Assembly (NCBI RefSeq): GCF_015351405.1
Contig: NZ_JADKMY010000001.1
Coordinates: 62,001-126,000, forward strand
Source: Corynebacterium suicordis DSM 45110
Lineage (GTDB): Bacteria > Actinomycetota > Actinomycetes > Mycobacteriales > Mycobacteriaceae
Direction: 5' to 3'
DNA length: 64,000 nucleotides
The first letter of the stretch is position 1. Each line of letters starts with the position of its first letter. The position numbers and the translations under genes are program-made. The notes beneath the pieces are model-generated. The model ran no database searches. It was given only the letters and a program-made list of their open reading frames with translations, and had not been told where the DNA came from. Below are positions 8,659 through 17,554 of this stretch, piece by piece.

Positions 8659-9165
8659 CTAAGTTCTATAGGTCAATGCCGCGGTAAGAGTGGCGACCAA
8701 AAAACAGGCCGCAAGAGAGCACACGGCAACCATCAAGAGGCCCACGCCCCACAGTCCGGTGATATCCGTGGACGATCCATAAATTCCAAATGCCGCGCCA
8801 ATTCCCAGGGCGGAATAGAAGGCCGCAATTGAAGTTACGGCCACCCGAGACTTAATTTTCCGGGCACCGAGGTAGGTCAGTAGCGCCACACCAATTACAC
8901 CGCTGAGACCCGCCCCAATGGTGTGCACCACGCTAAACATACCGACGTGTGCCACGTGAAACACATATCCGATCCAGGCACCAGCGACCAAAACCGAAGC
9001 GATGAAACACAGCAAACGGAACCAAATTGCGCCTTTGCGGTTACCTGGAGCAGTGGATTTCCAAATGAATAGCTCGGTCACGACCCATGGAACCCCGTAG
9101 AAAATCATCACTAGCTCAACGCAGCTCAACAGCGTGTCTGCAGTCATATGGAATCCCGAAGTCAT
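8659..9165 (-). CDS. small integral membrane protein, copy 1
   Basis: 168 residues with five hydrophobic segments. Not a family I recognise. It aligns with the protein at 9475-9987, for example AFYSALGIGAAFGIYGS here against TFYSSLGVGALFAGYGA there, and TGLWGVGLL against TGLYGAGLI. The two genes flank a duplicated piece of the MBL gene, so they arose by tandem duplication followed by strong divergence. Confidence 0.65.
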   Translation of the reverse strand: MTSGFHMTADTLLSCVELVMIFYGVPWVVTELFIWKSTAPGNRKGAIWFRLLCFIASVLVAGAWIGYVFHVAHVGMFSVVHTIGAGLSGVIGVALLTYLGARKIKSRVAVTSIAAFYSALGIGAAFGIYGSSTDITGLWGVGLLMVAVCSLAACFLVATLTAALTYRT

Positions 9166-9213
9166 GGGTTCAGCATAGGCACGGAGTAGAACGCTATTGA
9201 GGACTTTCTCATT

Positions 9214-9450
9214 TTACGCACTCACTAGCGCCGAGGTGATCCGGCGCTCGCCGAAGTGCACCAGCGAATAAACGAAAGTCATGGCGCCCTCCCCCGGCAT
9301 GGGCACCGCGCGCATCCAGAGCTCGGAACCGAGGATGTGCTCCGGCTGCGGGAGCTGCGAAGTTCCGGCTGCTTGGGCTTCGGTCGCTTCAATTGGAGTC
9401 GCTTCAGCTCAAGCTGCCTCGGCTTGGGCGGGAAACAGTAAGTCACACAC
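9214..9450 (-). pseudogene. decayed duplicate of the 5' end of the MBL-fold gene
   Basis: The sequence aligns with the first 55 or so codons of the gene at 7680-8627 and with its upstream region (GGTGCTCCACTGTAGTCAGG is nearly identical upstream of both). Reading from the equivalent GTG at 9450 gives V-C-D-L-L-F-P-A-Q-A-E-A-A and then an in-frame TGA. The frame continues through an inserted Ala/Glu/Thr-rich stretch to ELWMRAVPMPGEGAM and FVYSLVHFGER, then loses homology and stops at TAA 9214-9216. The nonsense codon and the missing catalytic domain make it a remnant. Confidence 0.8.
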
Positions 9451-9474
9451 GGTGCTCCACTGTAGTCAGGCGGG

Positions 9475-9987
9475 CTATGTGGAAGCTCGTGACCTCCGAT
9501 AGCAGAAGAATGCAGTAATGATGGAAACCAATCCAAATCCTAGAAATGAGAAAATTGCCAAGAAAATTAGGCCCGCTCCGTACAGGCCTGTGCTGTCATA
9601 TTGCGCCCCATACCCCGCAAATAATGCGCCCACTCCCAAGCTGGAATAGAACGTCACCAACGGGACTGCTGCGGATGCAGGAACCCTCCATTTCGTAGCC
9701 ATAAACACCAACCCGGCAATCACTACCACGCCGGTTACGGCAGCCCCCGCCACTTGAGCATGCGTGAAATCACCTCGCCCTTGAATCCCCATCACATAGC
9801 CCATCCACAACAGAGAAACCGCTGCTGTGACGGCAAATGCAGTGATCCGCAGTTTCAACCCATTGCGAAATGGCTGCCTATCCTGCGCCGCCTTGACTTT
9901 GCGCTCTGTTAGGAAAGCAGGGATTCCAAAAACCATCGCCATCACAATAAGTGCACCGAGAATGACACCAGCAATGCCTGAATTCAT
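9475..9987 (-). CDS. small integral membrane protein, copy 2
   Basis: 170 residues, five hydrophobic segments, GGAG shortly before the ATG. Paralogue of the gene at 8659-9165; the N-terminal halves have diverged much more than the FYS-LG-G region. Function unknown. Confidence 0.65.
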   Translation of the reverse strand: MNSGIAGVILGALIVMAMVFGIPAFLTERKVKAAQDRQPFRNGLKLRITAFAVTAAVSLLWMGYVMGIQGRGDFTHAQVAGAAVTGVVVIAGLVFMATKWRVPASAAVPLVTFYSSLGVGALFAGYGAQYDSTGLYGAGLIFLAIFSFLGFGLVSIITAFFCYRRSRAST

Positions 9988-10055
9988 GATCTCCAGCCTT
10001 TCACAAATACTTTCGCTAAGAGTTGAAATCTTCTAACCTCGCTAGGCTGTGGGTT

Positions 10056-10514
10056 ATGTACCTTGCAGAAGCCCTCGCCGAGCGCGCCGAAGCTCAGCGT
10101 CGATACACCCAGATCGCGCAGCGCGTAACCAACTTCGCCCGGGTTCAGGAGGGGGATTCCCCCGAGGAGGACCCGCAGGCACTCCTCAAGGAGGCCACGG
10201 AGCTGCTGAAACACATCGAAATTTTGGTTCGACGCATCAATAGAACCAACGTCTTAACCAACTTCGACGAGCAGACCACGCTGGCAGATGCCCTTATTCA
10301 CCGCGACACGTTGAACAAGCAGCGACAGCTGTACACCCAGCTGGCAGATGCGGCCTCACAGCGGCAGGATCGCTACGGTCGTTCAGAGATTAAATACGTG
10401 GCCACCGTGAACGTAAAGGAATTGCGCGCCGAGGCAGACAAAGCAGCCAAGGAATTCCGCTTGCTGGACACTAGGATCCAGCAATTTAATTGGTTGACTG
10501 AACTAGCTGATTAG
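10056..10514 (+). CDS. DIP1984-family protein
   Basis: 152 residues starting MYLAEALAERAEAQRRYTQI. Almost entirely helical and charged, with a coiled-coil look, no signal peptide and no membrane segment. This matches the DIP1984/septicolysin-like family named after a C. diphtheriae protein, whose function is not established. No Shine-Dalgarno precedes the ATG; TAGGCT at 10042-10047 lies 8 bases upstream, which suggests a leaderless message. Confidence 0.75.
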   Translation: MYLAEALAERAEAQRRYTQIAQRVTNFARVQEGDSPEEDPQALLKEATELLKHIEILVRRINRTNVLTNFDEQTTLADALIHRDTLNKQRQLYTQLADAASQRQDRYGRSEIKYVATVNVKELRAEADKAAKEFRLLDTRIQQFNWLTELAD

Positions 10515-10558
10515 GCAAGCCGGCGCAGTGAAAGAATAAAACTAAAGAGTGTCGGTAG

Positions 10559-10752
10559 TTCAACAGTAAGATTCGGCCGAGCGCGAAGGCTGCCAAACGC
10601 CTCAAGATTTGGCACCATGTAAGCCGATGGTGGACCGGCAACCCTTAACAATGGGAACCCACCCCGTACGGATCACAATTGGTACTAAGGCCCGTGACCC
10701 GGGCTTCACAGATAATTGATTATTACCGCCGCGCTGGGAATCAGCTGTTGAA
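10559..10752 (+). ncRNA. candidate structured RNA (unidentified)
   Basis: The 338-base gap between DIP1984 and tRNA-Leu has no plausible ORF but several nested inverted repeats. TTCAACAG (10559-10566) can pair with CTGTTGAA (10745-10752) as a closing stem. Inside are TGCCAAA/TTTGGCA, GGTGG/CCACC enclosing ACCGGCAACCC, and GGCCCG/CGGGC. It was not matched to tmRNA, RNase P, SRP RNA, 6C or a known riboswitch. ACCGGCAACCC resembles the core of SAM-type riboswitches, but no gene follows in the right place. Strand is uncertain. Confidence 0.3.
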
Positions 10753-10795
10753 TGAGGGTTGGGAACGGGGACACAAACTATTTGGCAAAGAGAAA

Positions 10796-10827
10796 ACCGG
10801 CGGCCACACATCGTGTGAACCGCCGGT
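10796..10827 (-). terminator. terminator of tRNA-Leu
   Basis: ACCGGCGG...CCGCCGGT with an inner CACA/TGTG stem; on the minus strand it is followed by TTTTC. It lies 25 bases past the 3' end of the tRNA. Confidence 0.75.
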
Positions 10828-10852
10828 CTCTGTGAGCTTAAAAACTCTACTG

Positions 10853-10935
10853 TGGGCGAAGGGGGACTTGAACCCCCACGTCCCGAAGGACACTGGCACC
10901 TGAAGCCAGCGCGTCTGCCATTCCGCCACTCGCCC
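10853..10935 (-). tRNA. tRNA-Leu (anticodon CAG)
   Basis: Minus strand. The GGGCGAG acceptor pairs with CTTCGCCC, anticodon loop TTCAGGT, long variable arm (TGTCCTTCGGGACG), T-loop GGTTCAAGTCC. CCA is not encoded. Class II tRNA. Confidence 0.95.
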
Positions 10936-11412
10936 GAGTGGATAATATCCAGTGATTCTCACCACTAAATATGCATTCGCATGGTGTCTCTCGCCCAGAC
11001 GAACAAATTAATGCTCGCTGTTTAAGCGACAAGCCAAAACTATAGCACCGGGTGAGACAACTACCAAAAATCCCGGTTGAACTGCGGTATTGTCTCTACT
11101 TACCTCACCTGTTCCTTATCTATTAGCGCACAAGACCGGCCAGACCCTGCCGCTTTCGCGTCCCCACCACCGCCGCGGGAACCCAAACACCACAGCTCCC
11201 CAGCAGCTTGTCACCATTTTTACTTCTGGAAACCTCGGATTATCGTTCCTTCCACGCCTATCGTTACATGGAGAGCACAACCCCGTTGCAAGGTTTTTGC
11301 TGCTTTCTAGGTATCCTTGCAGTAATCGTGCAGCAAACATGCAAAGTTTTTCCAGCTGAGAGCAGCTGAGTCCCTGCGGAATGGCTGCACCGAGATCGGA
11401 AAGGAAGTCCCC
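10936..11412. promoter_or_regulatory. 477-base gap with the divergent tRNA-Leu and fhaA promoters
   Basis: No credible gene. On the plus strand TTGCAA (11286-11291) and TAGGTA (11308-11313), 16 bases apart, form a good promoter for the fhaA-pknB operon, leaving a leader of about 90 bases. On the minus strand TTGGTA/TATAGT (11062-11067 and 11039-11044, 17 bases apart) could drive tRNA-Leu. Confidence 0.55.
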
Positions 11413-12564
11413 ATGGATCTCTTTGGAAAATTTAGAAAGCTGGATAGCTCCCTTCAGCGCGGGCTAGACAACGGGTTCGCTCGCGTATTCGGCGGTGAAG
11501 TTGTACCTGTCGAAATCGACGAGTCTCTCAAGCAGCAAACCGAAACCTCCGTGATGATGGATCCAGATGGAAATCACTGGGCTCCTTGCTACTTTGTGGT
11601 GAATATCTCACAGCGTGATTACGACTCCCTGCATGCGAATTACCAGGACGTCGAAGAAGACCTCTCAGATCGCCTCCAGCGCTTCATCCGCAATTCCGGT
11701 TGGCGCACCAATTCCCCTGTTCAGGTGATCATTGAACCTCAGGAGGGCATGCACTCCGGTCAGCTCAAGGCCGACTCGATGTTCAACGCCCCCGCAGCCG
11801 GTTCCCGCAGGCAGGTAACTCCCGGCAACCAGGTCGGCCACGTTAGCCAGGAGGACGACGCAGCCCTGGCCGATTCCGCAGATCACGAGGACGAGAGCGG
11901 ATACGACAACAGCTATAACAGCGAGTTCGAATCCCAGCAGGGTTACGCAAACCAGGGTTACGCAGAGGACCGCCCTTCCGCGTCAGCTACTCCCCAGGCG
12001 GCCACCCCAGCCGCAGCTTCCCCCGGGCTTTCGGACATCGTCCAGCCGGCGCCAGGCTCGCAACAGCAGTGGAATAACCAGGTTGAGCAGGATCAGGAGT
12101 GGGATGGGCCCGAGGTGGCGTCGGAAAAAAGCCACCCAGGGGAAAGCGCTTACGCTGCTAATTCCAACAACGGCACCCCATCAGGGCCTTTCAGCTACCC
12201 CGGTACGGAAGTGCTCACGCAGAACCTGCACAAGGAAGATCCCCGATCGGGAGCGTCGGCGGACCGCCACGAATCCCAGGCTGAGGTCACGCTGATTCTG
12301 CGGGATGGATCGGATCGCCGATACGTGCTGCACGAGGGCTCAAATGTGATCGGCCGTGGAAACGGTGTGGATCTGCGCATCCCGGATACTGGTGTTTCGC
12401 GCCAGCACGCGGAGATCACGTGGGATGGCTACGATGCCGTGCTCACCGACCTGCAATCCACCAACGGCACCTCGGTGAATGAGACCCCGATCGAGAACTG
12501 GTTGCTGGCTGATGGCGATCTAATCTCACTGGGGCATTCCGAAATTGAGGTCCAATTCCGCTAA
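11413..12564 (+). CDS. fhaA: FhaA, DUF3662 and FHA-domain protein
   Basis: 383 residues, with AAGGAAG before the ATG. Residues 1-120 (MDLFGKFRKLDSSLQRGLD...) are the DUF3662 domain, 125-285 is a low-complexity linker, and 288-383 is an FHA domain with the phosphothreonine-binding GRGN, SRQHAEI and STNGTSVN. In mycobacteria FhaA is phosphorylated by PknB and binds the phosphorylated pseudokinase part of MviN/MurJ, restraining peptidoglycan synthesis. First gene of the shape/kinase operon. The linker holds a GAGGTGGCGTCGGAAAAAAG motif copy at 12113-12131. Confidence 0.95.
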   Translation: MDLFGKFRKLDSSLQRGLDNGFARVFGGEVVPVEIDESLKQQTETSVMMDPDGNHWAPCYFVVNISQRDYDSLHANYQDVEEDLSDRLQRFIRNSGWRTNSPVQVIIEPQEGMHSGQLKADSMFNAPAAGSRRQVTPGNQVGHVSQEDDAALADSADHEDESGYDNSYNSEFESQQGYANQGYAEDRPSASATPQAATPAAASPGLSDIVQPAPGSQQQWNNQVEQDQEWDGPEVASEKSHPGESAYAANSNNGTPSGPFSYPGTEVLTQNLHKEDPRSGASADRHESQAEVTLILRDGSDRRYVLHEGSNVIGRGNGVDLRIPDTGVSRQHAEITWDGYDAVLTDLQSTNGTSVNETPIENWLLADGDLISLGHSEIEVQFR

Positions 12565-12644
12565 GGGCTCTCCCCCTTGTCCCGCCCGTCTACTAGGCTG
12601 TTCACGGTAACTACCGATAGTTCCATCATGAGGAGTTGAGAACC

Positions 12645-13148
12645 GTGCAGAGCACACTGCTTTTAGCGGCCAAGATTGGCCTGTTGGTGCTGCTGTGGTT
12701 CTTCATCTGGATGACCCTGCGCGCGTTGCGGGCGGACGCGGATCGGGCTGCGGGATTGCAGCTCGGTGCTCCGGTGGTGGCTGCCGCGCCTTTCGTTCAC
12801 GGTGGCGATGGCCCCCAGCCTGCCCGCGGTTTTGCACCGTTCAAGCGCTCGCAGGCGCCCACGGCCTTGACTCTCGTGTCCGGTCCTCTGATGGGTACGC
12901 ATCTGGAATTGCAGGGCTATCAGGAAGTCACCATCGGCCGTTCGCAGAGCGCCACCCTGGTGTTGGAGGATGATTTCGCCTCCGGTCGCCATGCTCGCTT
13001 GATCAAGCGCGGGCCAGATTGGTTCCTGGAAGACCTGGATTCCCGCAATGGCACGTTTATCGGTCCGCAGCGCATCGATCAGCCGGAGAAACTCTCGGCT
13101 GGCCAGGAAGTCCGCGTTGGCCAGACTCTCGTCCGGATGGAAGGCTAA
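12645..13148 (+). CDS. fhaB: FhaB (FipA-type) membrane FHA-domain protein
   Basis: 167 residues from GTG 12645, with AGGAG 9 bases upstream. The N-terminal membrane segment (LLLAAKIGLLVLLWFFIWMT) is followed by a linker and a C-terminal FHA domain (about residues 75-167) with TIGRSQSATLV, SGRHARL and DSRNGTFIG. The mycobacterial homologue FipA joins FtsZ and FtsQ and is phosphorylated by PknA. Second gene of the operon. Confidence 0.9.
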   Translation: MQSTLLLAAKIGLLVLLWFFIWMTLRALRADADRAAGLQLGAPVVAAAPFVHGGDGPQPARGFAPFKRSQAPTALTLVSGPLMGTHLELQGYQEVTIGRSQSATLVLEDDFASGRHARLIKRGPDWFLEDLDSRNGTFIGPQRIDQPEKLSAGQEVRVGQTLVRMEG

Positions 13149-13208
13149 CCCCATGGTCCACGCGCCCCACACCTCACTTATCCGGTCCGCCGAGCGAAGG
13201 ATTACCGC

Positions 13209-14708
13209 ATGAGCTCCAACCTGACTCTCAATTATGCGGCCTGCTCGGATCGGGGTTTGGTGCGCAATAACAACGAGGATTCCGGTTATGCCGGCCCTCG
13301 CCTCCTGGCCTTGGCAGATGGCATGGGTGGGCACGCCGCCGGTGAGGTGGCAAGTGGTTTTGTTATCGACGCCCTCAAGCCACTCGATACCCCGCTCATC
13401 GAGGACCCCGAGCACTTCGAGCGCCTAGAGACTCTGCTGGCCACGGCCATGGACGAGGGCAACCAGCACATCGCGATGCACGTGCAGGAAAACCCCACGC
13501 TCGCGGGCATGGGCTGCACCCTGACCTCACTGCTGTTCCGCGGTTCTGAAGTGGGCTTGTGCCACGTGGGCGATTCCCGTGGCTACCGCCTGCGGAATGG
13601 TGAGCTGGAGCAGTTCACCACGGACGATACTTTCGTCCAATCCCTGGTGGAGCAAGGAAAGCTGGATCCAGCTGACGTATCCAGCCACCCGCAGCGCTCC
13701 CTGATCCTCAAGGCCCTGACGGGTCGCCCGGTGGAACCCACCATCGAGGTGTTCCAGGCGCAGGTGGGCGATCGCTACATGCTCTGCTCCGATGGCCTTT
13801 CGGACCCCGTGAGCTTTGACACCATGGTGGAGATCCTGCGCGCCTTCCCGCCCGCTCAGGCTGCGCGCAAGTTGGTGGAGATGGCACTGCGTGGCGGTGG
13901 GCCGGACAATGTCACCGTGGTCGTCGCAGATGTGGTGGAGTACGACGCCACCACGGGCGCCCCCGCTGATGCCGAACTCACCCTGCCCGTCTCTCCCGTG
14001 CTGGTGGGAGCGGTTGCTGGCGATACTGCGGATGAGGATCGTCCCGATTCTCCCGCTTCCCGCGCCGCCGCGTTGTCCAATCTGCGCACCACCAACGGCA
14101 AGGCCAAGGCTGCCGACCCAAAAGATAAAGAGGCGGATTCAGCTGCGATTGCTGAGCCCGCCGCCAAGCCGGAGAAGAAGCCTCGGCGGAAGCGCTGGTG
14201 GGCAGCTTTGGCTGCTCTCCTGCTGTTGATTGCGCTGGTGGGAATAGCTGGTTTTTTCGGCTACCAGAAGGTCAATAACACCTATTTTGTCTCCGAGGAC
14301 AATTCGCAGATCATCATCAACAAGGGCTTGTCTGAACCCATCCTGGGTGTGGACGTTTCCAGCCACTATCAGGATATTTGCCTGACTGATGATTCCACTC
14401 CGCGTTTGCTGGAGCAGGATTCAGCGGAGGATTGCCATCGCTTCTCCACCTCTGACCTCACTCCCGCAGCGCGAGGTGCCTTGGCCAGCCTGCCGGAAGA
14501 TGACTACGAGGCCGTGGTTCGCCAGGTGCAGCGCCTTTCCGAGCAGACTCTGCCGGTGTGCGTGACCCGCAGCCCGGCGAACACGGATAACAAGGATTCC
14601 AACAAGGCAGATGACGCGAAGAGGAATGACTCCACTCCTGCCACGACTTCTTCAGCCGCACCAGAGGACCTGACCACCCCGGGAGTGTCCTGCCGGGAGG
14701 TGGGTTAA
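13209..14708 (+). CDS. pstP: PstP, PP2C-family Ser/Thr protein phosphatase
   Basis: 499 residues. The catalytic domain (about 1-240) has the PP2C motifs DRGLVRNNNED, LADGMGGHAAGE, GDSRGYRLR, CSDGLSD and GGPDNVTVV, including the metal-binding aspartates. A polar juxtamembrane linker of about 85 residues leads to one membrane helix (about 330-350), then an extracytoplasmic domain with four cysteines and a Ser/Thr-rich end. PstP removes phosphate from PknA, PknB and their substrates, so it is the off-switch of the operon. Confidence 0.95.
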   Translation: MSSNLTLNYAACSDRGLVRNNNEDSGYAGPRLLALADGMGGHAAGEVASGFVIDALKPLDTPLIEDPEHFERLETLLATAMDEGNQHIAMHVQENPTLAGMGCTLTSLLFRGSEVGLCHVGDSRGYRLRNGELEQFTTDDTFVQSLVEQGKLDPADVSSHPQRSLILKALTGRPVEPTIEVFQAQVGDRYMLCSDGLSDPVSFDTMVEILRAFPPAQAARKLVEMALRGGGPDNVTVVVADVVEYDATTGAPADAELTLPVSPVLVGAVAGDTADEDRPDSPASRAAALSNLRTTNGKAKAADPKDKEADSAAIAEPAAKPEKKPRRKRWWAALAALLLLIALVGIAGFFGYQKVNNTYFVSEDNSQIIINKGLSEPILGVDVSSHYQDICLTDDSTPRLLEQDSAEDCHRFSTSDLTPAARGALASLPEDDYEAVVRQVQRLSEQTLPVCVTRSPANTDNKDSNKADDAKRNDSTPATTSSAAPEDLTTPGVSCREVG

Positions 14709-14711
14709 TCC

Positions 14712-16109
14712 ATGACGCTTTTCAAACGTAAGACCGAAGCACTACTGCTGATCCTCGCCGCACTGGTGGTGATGCTGGCTCTGCTCACTCTGGAACTCTC
14801 GCAGGGTAATCAGCTGACCAGCTCCGTGTTCGTGCTCATCGGCGGGTTCATCGGCATCTTCCTGCTGGCTCACCTGGTGATCTGTTGGGTGGCTCCGGAT
14901 GCGGATCAGATCATGCTCCCGCTGGCAGCACTCCTCAACGGCATCGGCCTGGTAATGATCTACCGCCTGGATCTGGAAACCGGCTACACGCTGGCCAATT
15001 CCCAGGTGATGTGGACGGTCATCGGCGTGGGTCTTTTGGTGGCCACGCTGTTCTTCCTGCGGGATCACCGCAGCCTGGAGAACTACTCGTACATCCTCGG
15101 TCTGCTGGGTCTCATCCTCTCTGCACTGCCCATCGTGTGGCCCCGCTCCGCGGTGAACGCGGATGCTGCAGTGTGGATCACCATCGGCCCATTTTCCATC
15201 CAGCCCGGCGAGTTCGCCAAGATCATGCTCCTGCTCTTCTTCGCCGCGCTGCTGGTGAATAAGCGCAAGCTGTTCACCGTGGCCGGCAAGAGCGTGCTGG
15301 GTCTGCAGTTCCCGCGTTTGCGCGATCTCGGCCCCATTTTCCTGGTCTGGGGTATCGCGCTGCTCATCATGGCCTTCCAGAATGACTTCGGCCCCGCTCT
15401 CCTGCTTTTCGGCACCGTGCTGGGCATGTTGTACATCGCCACTGGCAGGGCATCCTGGCTGGTCATCGGCCTGGGCTTGGCAGTGATCGGCGCGGTTGGT
15501 GTCTACCAAATCTCCGCGAAGATCCAAGACCGCGTGGCTAACTTTGTTGACCCAGTGGGCAATTACGATACCAACGGTTTCCAGCTCTCCCAGGCGCTGT
15601 TCGGCATGTCTTTCGGTGGCGTGACCGGCACTGGCCTGGGCGAAGGCTACCCGCAGCTGGTCCCCGTGGCTCACTCGGACTTCATCCTCGCCGCCATTGG
15701 TGAGGAGCTGGGACTCATCGGCTTGGCAGCCGTATTGATCTTGTACTGCCTGCTGGCATCCCGCGGTTTCCGAGCTGCGCTATCCACCCGTGATTCCTAT
15801 GGAAAGCTCGTGGCCGCGGGTCTCTCCCTCACCTTGGTCATCCAGGTGTTCGTGGTCACCGGTGGTATTTCCCGCCTGCTGCCCATGACTGGTCTGACCA
15901 CCCCGTTCTTGGCACACGGCGGATCCTCACTGCTGGCCAATTACATCTTGTTGGCTCTGCTGCTGCGCATCTCGCACTCAGCGCGCGCCACCATGGAGAT
16001 CAGCGCCGATTCCAGCGCGAAAAGCGCAAAGGGTGTGCGGGCGGCGTCGGAGGAAATGGAGCCAGCGAACACCGGGCAATTCACTGAGCAGAAGGGAGGC
16101 CGGGCATGA
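14712..16109 (+). CDS. rodA: RodA, SEDS-family peptidoglycan glycosyltransferase
   Basis: 465 residues, starting 3 bases after pstP. Strongly hydrophobic with 10-12 predicted helices; SEDS signatures QPGEFAKIMLLLFFAALLV, FQNDFGPALLLFG and DFILAAIGEELG are present. It polymerises lipid II outside the membrane together with a class B PBP, here the next gene. The C-terminal tail of about 45 residues is polar and cytosolic, with GGCGGCGTCGGAGGAAA as a weak dispersed-motif copy. Confidence 0.95.
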   Translation: MTLFKRKTEALLLILAALVVMLALLTLELSQGNQLTSSVFVLIGGFIGIFLLAHLVICWVAPDADQIMLPLAALLNGIGLVMIYRLDLETGYTLANSQVMWTVIGVGLLVATLFFLRDHRSLENYSYILGLLGLILSALPIVWPRSAVNADAAVWITIGPFSIQPGEFAKIMLLLFFAALLVNKRKLFTVAGKSVLGLQFPRLRDLGPIFLVWGIALLIMAFQNDFGPALLLFGTVLGMLYIATGRASWLVIGLGLAVIGAVGVYQISAKIQDRVANFVDPVGNYDTNGFQLSQALFGMSFGGVTGTGLGEGYPQLVPVAHSDFILAAIGEELGLIGLAAVLILYCLLASRGFRAALSTRDSYGKLVAAGLSLTLVIQVFVVTGGISRLLPMTGLTTPFLAHGGSSLLANYILLALLLRISHSARATMEISADSSAKSAKGVRAASEEMEPANTGQFTEQKGGRA

Positions 16110-17554
16110 ATAAATCCATCCGTGCGGTAACCATCTTCTCTTTCATCCTGGTGGTCATCCTGATTGCCAACCTCTCCTTCATTCAGGTGTTCCAGACCAA
16201 CTCGCTGGCCCACAATCCGCTGAACGCACGCCAGTTCCTGGAGGCCAAGACTGTCGAACGCGGGCAGATCACCACGGGTGGCCAGGTGCTCGCGGAGTCT
16301 CATGAAGGTGACAATGGCTTCTACTCCCGCAGCTACCCCACCACCACTAACGCCTACGGCGCGGTGACGGGCTACCTGTCTGATCGCTATGGCGCCACGG
16401 GAATCGAGTCGAGCCAAAACGGCATTCTGACCGGTGATGATGACTCGCTGTTCGCGCAACGCATCTGGGATCAGATCACCGGCAAGAAGCAGCGCGGGGC
16501 GAATGTGGAACTGACGCTGCAGCCCAATGTGCAGCAGGTCGCGTTCGATCAGCTTTCCAGCAACGGCTACTCCGGTTCTGTCGTGGCGCTCAAGCCTTCC
16601 ACCGGTGAGGTGCTGGCCATGGCTTCCACGCCAAGCTTTGATCCAGGCCAGATTGTGCAATCGGATCCCGATGCAGCTCAGGCAGCATTTGAGGGTTACG
16701 CCAACAGCGAAAACGCTCCGTTGATCAACCGCGCTACCCAGCAGACCCAGCCTCCCGGATCCACCTTCAAGGTGATCACCACCGCGGCGGCGCTGGAAGC
16801 TGGCGATAACGCCCAGACCATGGTCACGGGTGCCAACGAGATCACGCTGCCCAATACCGAAACCACGTTGGAGAACTACAACGGAGCCACCTGTGGCGGT
16901 GGCGGCCAGGTCACCTTGGAAGAGGCATTCCGCCGCTCCTGCAACACCGCGTTCGTGGATCTCTCCACCCGCCACGGCACGGATGCTTTCCGCAAGGCAG
17001 CCGAGGGCTTTGGTGTGGGCGAGGGCATCGATGATCTGGGAATCCCCGTTGAACCCTCCCGCCTGGGAGAAATCCCCGATGACGCAGCTCTGGCGCAATC
17101 TGCCATCGGACAGCGCGACGTGGCCATCACCCCACTGCAAAATGCCGTGATCGCTGCGAGCATCGCCAACGGCGGTGTGCGCATGGAACCACACCTGATC
17201 AGCAAGATCACCGGTGCCAACCTGGAGACGCTGCGCACCACCAAGCCAAAGCAGGCCGGTCGCGCAGTGGATGAAGATGTGGCCAATCAGCTCACGGATC
17301 TCATGAAGTCCGCCGAGCAGCACGCCGGTGGAGAAGCCAGCATCGCCTCCAAAACCGGTACTGCTGAGCACGGCGAAGATTCCCGCAATTCCAACCCGCA
17401 CGCGTGGTACATCGCATTTTCTCTGGAAGCCGATGTGGCCGTGGCAGTGCTGGTGGAAAACGGCGGTAACTCTGGCCAAGATGCCACCGGCGGTTCCGTA
17501 GCCGCACCCATCGGCCGCGCGGTGATCCATGCAGCCGAGCAGGAGCAGCGATGA
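16106..17554 (+). CDS. pbpA: PbpA, class B penicillin-binding protein (transpeptidase)
   Basis: 482 residues; ATGA overlap with rodA. One N-terminal membrane anchor (VTIFSFILVVILIANLSFIQ). The transpeptidase domain has the active-site SxxK in PPGSTFK (Ser about 219), SxN in RSCNTAF (about 278) and KTGT in SKTGTAEHG (about 416). Pairs with RodA for elongation or septal wall growth. The family length (about 480-490) matches. Confidence 0.95.
   Translation: MNKSIRAVTIFSFILVVILIANLSFIQVFQTNSLAHNPLNARQFLEAKTVERGQITTGGQVLAESHEGDNGFYSRSYPTTTNAYGAVTGYLSDRYGATGIESSQNGILTGDDDSLFAQRIWDQITGKKQRGANVELTLQPNVQQVAFDQLSSNGYSGSVVALKPSTGEVLAMASTPSFDPGQIVQSDPDAAQAAFEGYANSENAPLINRATQQTQPPGSTFKVITTAAALEAGDNAQTMVTGANEITLPNTETTLENYNGATCGGGGQVTLEEAFRRSCNTAFVDLSTRHGTDAFRKAAEGFGVGEGIDDLGIPVEPSRLGEIPDDAALAQSAIGQRDVAITPLQNAVIAASIANGGVRMEPHLISKITGANLETLRTTKPKQAGRAVDEDVANQLTDLMKSAEQHAGGEASIASKTGTAEHGEDSRNSNPHAWYIAFSLEADVAVAVLVENGGNSGQDATGGSVAAPIGRAVIHAAEQEQR

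Noticed and set aside
9279-9536. 85-residue minus-strand frame
   Set aside because: Lies out of frame across the decayed MBL fragment, whose homologous frame contains a stop codon; not a gene.
10515-10795. SAM-IV or SAM-I riboswitch
   Set aside because: Only the CCGGCAACCC core fits. Flanking helices do not match well, and the next plus-strand gene is fhaA, 660 bases away beyond a tRNA and terminator.
15941-17530. 529-residue antisense frame over pbpA and the end of rodA
   Set aside because: Overlaps two well-supported genes; it reflects GC-rich third positions.
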